Assembly: GCF_030867145.1 (NCBI RefSeq)
Contig: NC_134417.1
Span: forward strand, 9,711,577 to 9,775,576
Source of the DNA: Opisthocomus hoazin
Lineage: Eukaryota > Chordata > Aves > Opisthocomiformes > Opisthocomidae
Reading direction: 5' to 3'
Length of the DNA: 64,000 bases
The notes under the pieces are model-generated. The model made no database searches and was not told the DNA's origin. It was given only the letters and a program-made list of their open reading frames with translations. The translations under genes and the position numbers were made by a program. Shown piece after piece: positions 57,901 to 64,000 of the stretch (positions within the stretch are counted from its first letter, which is position 1; every line of letters starts with the position of its first letter).

Positions 57901-60900
57901 CCTTGCACTTGAGATAAGTACTGCAATTTATTTTGGGTGCAAACTAAGTTTGTGCCACAGTGAAGTTTACATTTCTCTATGTCACTGTAGCTATTATGTA
58001 GACAGTACAAGATTTATGCCATCCTAAGCTATTCATTTTCTTGGTTTTAAGGGCCTACATCTGGTAAATTAAGTACAGGCAGTAAAAAGAGAGCAGCAGA
58101 GGTTTCTCCCTCTGTTTTCAGAATGGTAACATCTTCCATTGTTTTTTCTTTAATGGAAATAAAGACTCATTTTTAGCTAATGTGAAATACTAGCTGTAGA
58201 ATTTAAGAACTCACGACAATACTGAAGGAATAAGCACTTCTGACCAGCCTAATAGTAAGCTCAAACCTGAGTTGGTATTCCGTCTGTAGCTCTGATGTTG
58301 TAGTGCTGAAGTATGTCCATACGGATGCGTTACTGTTCCGTGGGAAATTGCTTTGGGAAGGTTGGGGCAGTGGCTTGTCCTGGAGTGTGGTCTTTGGCCT
58401 CTGCATCTTGCCCCAGTGAGAGATGTGAATTCTTCCGTTGACTTAAGTTCGTCAGGACAAACAAAACTAGATGTTTTCGCTAAGCTTCAGCATCGCCAAA
58501 CTGCAGGTCATTTCCCCAGAAAAATTGTTCCAGGAACACTTTACCTGCCAAGCCCTCTTTTTTTTTTGTAGATTCAAGTAATCTCTCACCTCCTAGCCAC
58601 CTGTTCAGGAAGCATGCCAGAGTTTTAGGGAAATGGTATCAGCCCCTCAGTGTTGCTCTAGCTCACTCTCTGATCCTCATGACTGCAAAAGGAGTCTTGG
58701 TTAAGTTCTGATGAAACACATTTTTTGAAGACTACATTAGAAATAACAGAGCTGCAGGCCCACTGGCCTGTTTCACAGATGATCATTCTTTTAACTTCCA
58801 CTGGTAGCAATCCAACAGTGTAAGTTGGCATTGGGCAGCCAAAGAATTAAGTCCCTGTTGTCCTTCTGACTCCTGCTGGATGCTCTCGAAAGATGTCTCC
58901 TAGGCCACAGGAGCTCAGCAAGGGCTTTCTGATGGTTGCTTCTTGTCGCTTTGCTGTCCCAGTGATCTGCTCTTGGCTCTTATGTGTAACATAGACAAAA
59001 TGGCATGCTGCCTTAAGATAAGGAGCTGAGTCTCCACCGCTGAAGTCTAGGAGGGCAAAGCTTTGTTACTGAGTGATCTATTTTGACTGCAACACCACCA
59101 CCCACATGCTGTGTCTGGAATCGGAAAGCCCTGACAGTAAGGAGATGTCATTCCATGAAGGGGTTTGCCGCAACTTTATTTTTCTTTTTTTTTTTTTTGT
59201 GACAAATTTTTTTCTACTCCACACTAAACATGTAGTCAGGAAAAAAATTAGTGTCATTTCAATAATCTTCCTTTACACGTTTCAACTTCCAGACGCCTAG
59301 TTGTCAAGAAGAAAAAGAATTGAATCTGAAACTTTTCTCCCTCTTTGTATAGCAGTCTGAATCTCCTAACTTTTTTGTCTTTTTCATTGTTCGGAATCAT
59401 TTTGGGGTGTTCTTTGAGAACAAATGAAATGCAGTGGCAAAAAGCAGAAAGGGAGGTTGGTGATTTTCAACCTTTTTTGCCCCTTTCATGCAAATGAGAG
59501 GGAGGAAAAAGCTTTTTTCAGTCTTTAATGGCAATGTCATCAGAACTGCATATTTATTGTTGACCTCGTAATATAAAGTGTTCTATAAAAGAATGGGATA
59601 AACACTCCACTGATGTTGTTGACACTCTGAATAAGGTGATGCTATGTGTACCTTGCTGTTTCTTTGGCACACAAATTTTCCTACACAATTTCCATTTTTC
59701 CTGTCTGTAATCACCAACTCTCCACCCTCATCTTGAACTACAGAGGTAAGTAAAATATTAAAAAAGGAACTAAATGTCTTTGACACTGAAATTCTTGGAA
59801 TGACTGATGCAAAAAGGTCTTTCCCTTGCATGTGTTCTGTTTTGAGATACTGGTCGTAATCCTGCCTTTTATAATTAGATGATGAGGACGAGCCATTTTA
59901 GTTCATACTTCTTTGCAAAAGTCACCTTATGATTTTTTTATGAAATATATGGCTGTTCATATTTTTATTTAATTAAAGAAATGTAAATAATTGTTCTATG
60001 CACATTAGCAGTTAATTTACAGATATATGTGTGAACTACAGTAGCCTAGTTCATGAGATAATGCATAATTTAAGTAGTGTTTTCTTCTAGCGTGTCCCCT
60101 ACTGCTGTACACAGTCACGCTAAACCTCCTACTGCAAGGTCAATTCCATGTTTAAATGGCATATAGTATGTTAGTTAAAATAAACAATATTTTGCCATTA
60201 CTTTTTTGTATTATTTAAAAAACCCTTTTATCCTTCCATATGTTCATTTATACCATGATATTTTGCTTTAAGACAGAACAATATGCTTTTGCTTCTCATG
60301 GATAAAGCTGTCAGTATACCTGATGGCCTTCAATATGCTTGGCAAATTTGTTGTACTTTTTTGGTATGTAATTGTATCTGTTTGGTTTCACAAAGTTGCA
60401 CTAACATGCCTTGAGCATTTCTATGGCTTGTGGTCAAATTCTGCATGATCTGCAGAGGTGCTTTCCTGAGCTCGAGCCTTCACACTCACTGTAGCTGACA
60501 GTCATTCTTTTGAGTGTGTTCAGTTTTACTGGGCAGAGCAACCACCAGCTGTTCAGTACTTGGATTTACTGCTTAAGCAGTGGCCAGTTTGTATATAAAC
60601 AGTATTGCAGTGCCTCCTGCTCCCTGAGCCAGAAAGGAGCAAGGCTGGGAGGCAGCGTGATGGGGAGGTGGCTTGGGTGGAAAGCTCTACAGCTCAGCTC
60701 CTTTGTGGCAGCTGCAAGTCCCACGCGAGCATGAACTTGGGGCACAATTAGAGCTGGTTCTCTCAGTGCTATAGCCAACCTTTTGCACCTGCGTGCAGCT
60801 CCAGAAGAGAGCTCCTGTCACCTGGCATGGGTGTGCAGACCCTGAGGAAGGGGATTTGTAAAAATAAGAACATAACTTCAGGAGCTTTCTTTGGATGCTT

Positions 60901-62802
60901 ATTAACTGTGTTTAGAACAGGAGTTGCAAATATAAATAGGTCCAGGTGTCTGTTGGAGGCTGCTAGGTTCTACTTTATATAACTGAGTAAAAGTAACTGC
61001 CACAGGAGTCGGGGGTTTTGTTGTGGTTGGAACATAGCTCTGACTACTTACAGTAGTGTTCATACACAGGTTGTGCACAGTCATTCTTACTTTATTTAAC
61101 ATGATGGCTCTCACCATGTTAGCCTTTGAATACATTGGACATTTCAGCTACCACGTAAAAGGAAAAGAAACTCAGATCTGCTTGTCGTATAAAGGTATTC
61201 ACAGAAGGTTAGGCTCGTTCATATTCTGCTCTTTTATGCTTTGATGCCTGATGGAAGGTTGAAGATGAGAACATTAGGGAATCCAGCTGAGGGCAGGTAA
61301 ATACCTCTTGTGCTCACATAGTGGAGTGCTAGGTGATGACAGAAAATGCAGCTGTCACTTTCTTTCCATTTCAGATCCCTTTAGTCCTTCTGGCTGGTGT
61401 AGATTTCAAAGTAATGGATTCACCGCCTTGATTTTTTCAGTAACAATAGTGTTTCCCAAATGTAATCACAGATCCTAAGGAAGGATGTTTTCCAGTACAG
61501 TGATACAACAAGGACACAGTATTTTAGTTCTTCAAAACAAATTCTGCTTGAAACACTTATAGTGTCAGAATTATTCTGATGACTTTATGAGTCATAAGAA
61601 GAGCCAAATACTGGAGCAGGAGATTGCAGGTGAAGGCAATTCCATTTTGAAGCCAACACCTGAAGACAATATATGCTGAATGATGTAGCAGATTCTCAGA
61701 TGCAGCTCTGCTGCTTTGTCACAGCCCCTTCTGAAGAGAGCGATAGGATGCATTCTGATTAACATACCCAACCTGCTTCCCTCACAGGCCTCAAAGCTTG
61801 CCCAAACTCACCAACAGCATGGCTGCATCAGTACAGAGGGTGAGGCCGGCCCTTTGCCCAAGGTAGGATCTGGAGACCATCTGCTTTCCTCCTGTTGACA
61901 GAGGAGAAAAGATCAGGTTAGGGGGAACTGATGTGTGCCTGTCTGTTGTAGTGCAAGCACAAGGTCGTGAAGGGTGGGCTAATTTTTCTCATCCTCTCTT
62001 AGATTTTTTGTTTGTCTGAAAAGTTATCTCCACTGGAAACTTCTTTCAGCCTATTTACTGCTTGTTTATATGCTAACTTTTAAGTTGTTATTTTTCAACA
62101 TAAAACACTACCAAAACTGGCATAGGCTGCAAAATGTCTTGCCTGTAGCAAAATCCTTCATAAATTTCCCACAGAATGTATCCTGTCAGAAGATTCTGGA
62201 AAAGCTCTGGTAAAAATGTGTGAGTGATGCTTAAGAGATGCAAAAAAAACCCCAACAAACATTTATTCTGTCTGCTTAAAATGATCACCTGTGCCTGTTC
62301 TCCCTGCAAGGCAGCACAGCTGCTAAATCTGCCAGATCCCTTTGATGCTTGTTCTGTCCTATGGGGTTGCTGTGATTCTATGCTGGTGACAGCAAGAAAA
62401 CGTGACCATAGTAGGCTTTCCATGAAGTGCATAAGAGGCAATTGACCAGCATTTCTCAGATTAATCCAACAGAACAGTCTAAAGGCAGTAAGAGGGGTCC
62501 TGAATTGGTATACACAGAACAGGCTAAGATCGCGTGAAGTGTTTATTTCAGTGTGCTTTATGAACTATCAGTGAGGCAAGGTGCCACTTGTTTCGAGGTA
62601 CTCGTTATCAGCCTTGTGGAAGAAACTCTCCACCACCAGAGCCAATGAAGCAGAAATAGGAGAACAAAGAGCCACCAGAGGAACTGAAGCTCTCAGCTGT
62701 TTTCTGCGAGAATAGAAGGAACAGTGTGGTCAGATATAACCGACAGAATGCTGTTGGTGATTCATAGTCCTGCAAACCCACCCTTTCCATTTCTTGGTTT
62801 GG

Positions 62803-63240
62803 GAATCACAGAATCACAGAATAGTAGGGGTTGGAAGGGACCTCTGTGGGTCATCTAGTCCAACCCCCCGGCCGAAGCAGGGTCACCTACAGTAGGCTGC
62901 ACAGGACCGCGTCCAGGCGGGTCTTGAATATTTCCAGAGAAGGAGACTCCACAACCTCCCTGGGCAGCCTGTTCCAGTGCTCCGTCACCCTCAGAGGGAA
63001 GAAGTTCTTCCTCATGTTCAGACGGAACTTCCTGTGCCTCAGTTTGTGCCCGTTGCCCCTTGTCCTGTCACTGGGCACCATTGAAAAGAGCTTGGCCCCA
63101 TCCTCCTGACACCCACCCTTCAGATATTTGTAGGCATTTGTAAGGTCCCCTCGCAGCCTTCTCTTCTTCAGGCTGAACAAGCCCAGTTCCCTCAACCTCT
63201 CCTCGTAGGGGAGATGCTCCAGTCCCCTCACCATCCTTGT
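62803..63240 (-). mobile_element. CR1 LINE, 5'-truncated, with intact 3' ORF2 end
   Basis: The plus strand begins with two tandem copies of GAATCACA, the reverse complement of the CR1 terminal 8-base repeat, and continues antisense to the CR1 3' end for about 440 bases. The element lies on the minus strand. Similarity stops near 63240, consistent with 5' truncation during target-primed reverse transcription. No target-site duplication was seen, as is usual for CR1. It is in the same orientation as the copy at 23472 and antisense to the main gene. Confidence 0.95.
62887..63240 (-). pseudogene. CR1 ORF2 C-terminal fragment (reverse transcriptase end)
   Basis: The minus-strand frame is open without frameshift and reads as the C-terminal end of the CR1 ORF2 protein. 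Recognisable blocks are [48 protein letters not shown] and [20 protein letters not shown]. The frame stops at 62887-62889. The endonuclease and catalytic polymerase domains are absent because of 5' truncation, so it cannot act on its own. Bases 63241-63306 extend the frame by chance beyond the element. The unbroken frame suggests a fairly young insertion. Confidence 0.9.
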
Positions 63241-64000
63241 AGTACTGGAAGTCCTTTCTCCTATGTCTTTTGTAGTATATAGAAACCTTTCATCAGCTTT
63301 CAGCAAAAAAGAGAATGTAAGTTCTCTACAAAATGACCACAGAAAATTAACACATAGAGATTAATTTAGGTGTATTCTTGCAATGTAATCTTTCTCAAGA
63401 GAAATTACAGTGCTAGGCTATGCATTGAAGAAGGCCTTTTAATTTCATTGGACAAGCAAATTGAACTTTTTTTCACTTAAAGCATTTAATTTTCTATGTT
63501 TTGCCTTTATTCTTCACTTAAGTCCAAGACTTAATATTACTGTAATAATGTTACTATTTGCATACTTGACTGTATATTCTTCCCGTTTTTTGGTCATGTA
63601 GATCAAAGCAGGAGAGCAGATGTACACATGAAGAAAACTGAGGTGCTTGCTTGCTAATGGTTGCCGTTTCCTAGGCAGGCTGGTTTGGGGAAATCCCAGT
63701 CCTTCAAGAGACCTGCAGCCAGGACTGCAAAGTTTAGGCTCTACATGTAAAAGTGAAAATATGGCAAATATTGCATGTTTAGTGTCCCTGTGAACTGATT
63801 GTTGTGTAGACAGTTTCATGTGTATGTTGAGAGGCACAGTTCAGGTGAGTGCACTGTTTTACAGTACACAACAGTGACCTTTTGGTTTGTGAAGCTGGGC
63901 ATCTCTTGGCTTTGCTAACCACAGCTGCGTTCATAAGCAGGTGGTGCTAAGATTCAGACATTTTTGCATTTAATTTTGCACTATATCCCAAAGCAAATGC
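63241..64000. other. Sequence right of the CR1 copy
   Basis: AT-rich unique sequence with no recognised exon, RNA gene or repeat. It is probably still inside the large intron of the main gene. Confidence 0.5.

Noticed and set aside
62831..63109. Open frame of 92 codons on the plus strand
   Set aside because: Antisense to the CR1 copy; the real CR1 frame runs on the minus strand.

Overview
The window looks like nuclear DNA from a bird. It is mostly AT-rich, non-repetitive, non-coding sequence. It carries two 5'-truncated CR1 LINE copies whose 3' ends have the GAATCACAGAAT motif typical of bird CR1, and it has two isolated CpG islands and long introns. Nothing bacterial is present. Nearly all open frames in the window are chance openings. 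The exceptions are one convincing coding exon, one CR1-derived frame and a few small frames linked to plausible splice sites.

Layout. Positions 1-6900 are non-coding sequence with a few consensus splice donors on the minus strand. Positions 6940-7430 form a CpG island that could start transcription in either direction. On the plus strand it leads into a possible compact two-exon gene (about 7174-8070, with a poly(A) signal at 8042). On the minus strand it could hold the first exon of a gene running left (7125-6931). Positions 8120-35690 are probably intergenic, with one CR1 fragment at 23472-23680 and an old hairpin-forming repeat at 30888-30928.

Positions 35690-36013 are a second CpG island, interpreted as promoter and non-coding first exon of a plus-strand gene. 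A possible second untranslated exon is at 36261-36340. The first coding exon is at 43372-43614, with its start codon at 43409. It encodes 68 residues that I do not recognise, ending in a highly charged, probably helical stretch. I see no further exon in the remaining 20.4 kb, so the gene continues past the right edge through a large intron. That intron holds an ancient MIR-like SINE upstream of the exon (42225-42300, in the preceding intron), an A/T-only block at 52933-52990, a near-perfect RFX X-box at 54904-54917, and a 3' CR1 copy at 62803-63240 with an intact terminal reverse-transcriptase frame.

The most promising undescribed items are the compact gene candidate at the first CpG island, with two overlapping reading frames, and a predicted upstream reading frame that would overlap the start codon of the main gene. 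All splice calls come from reading consensus signals by eye and have no transcript support here.
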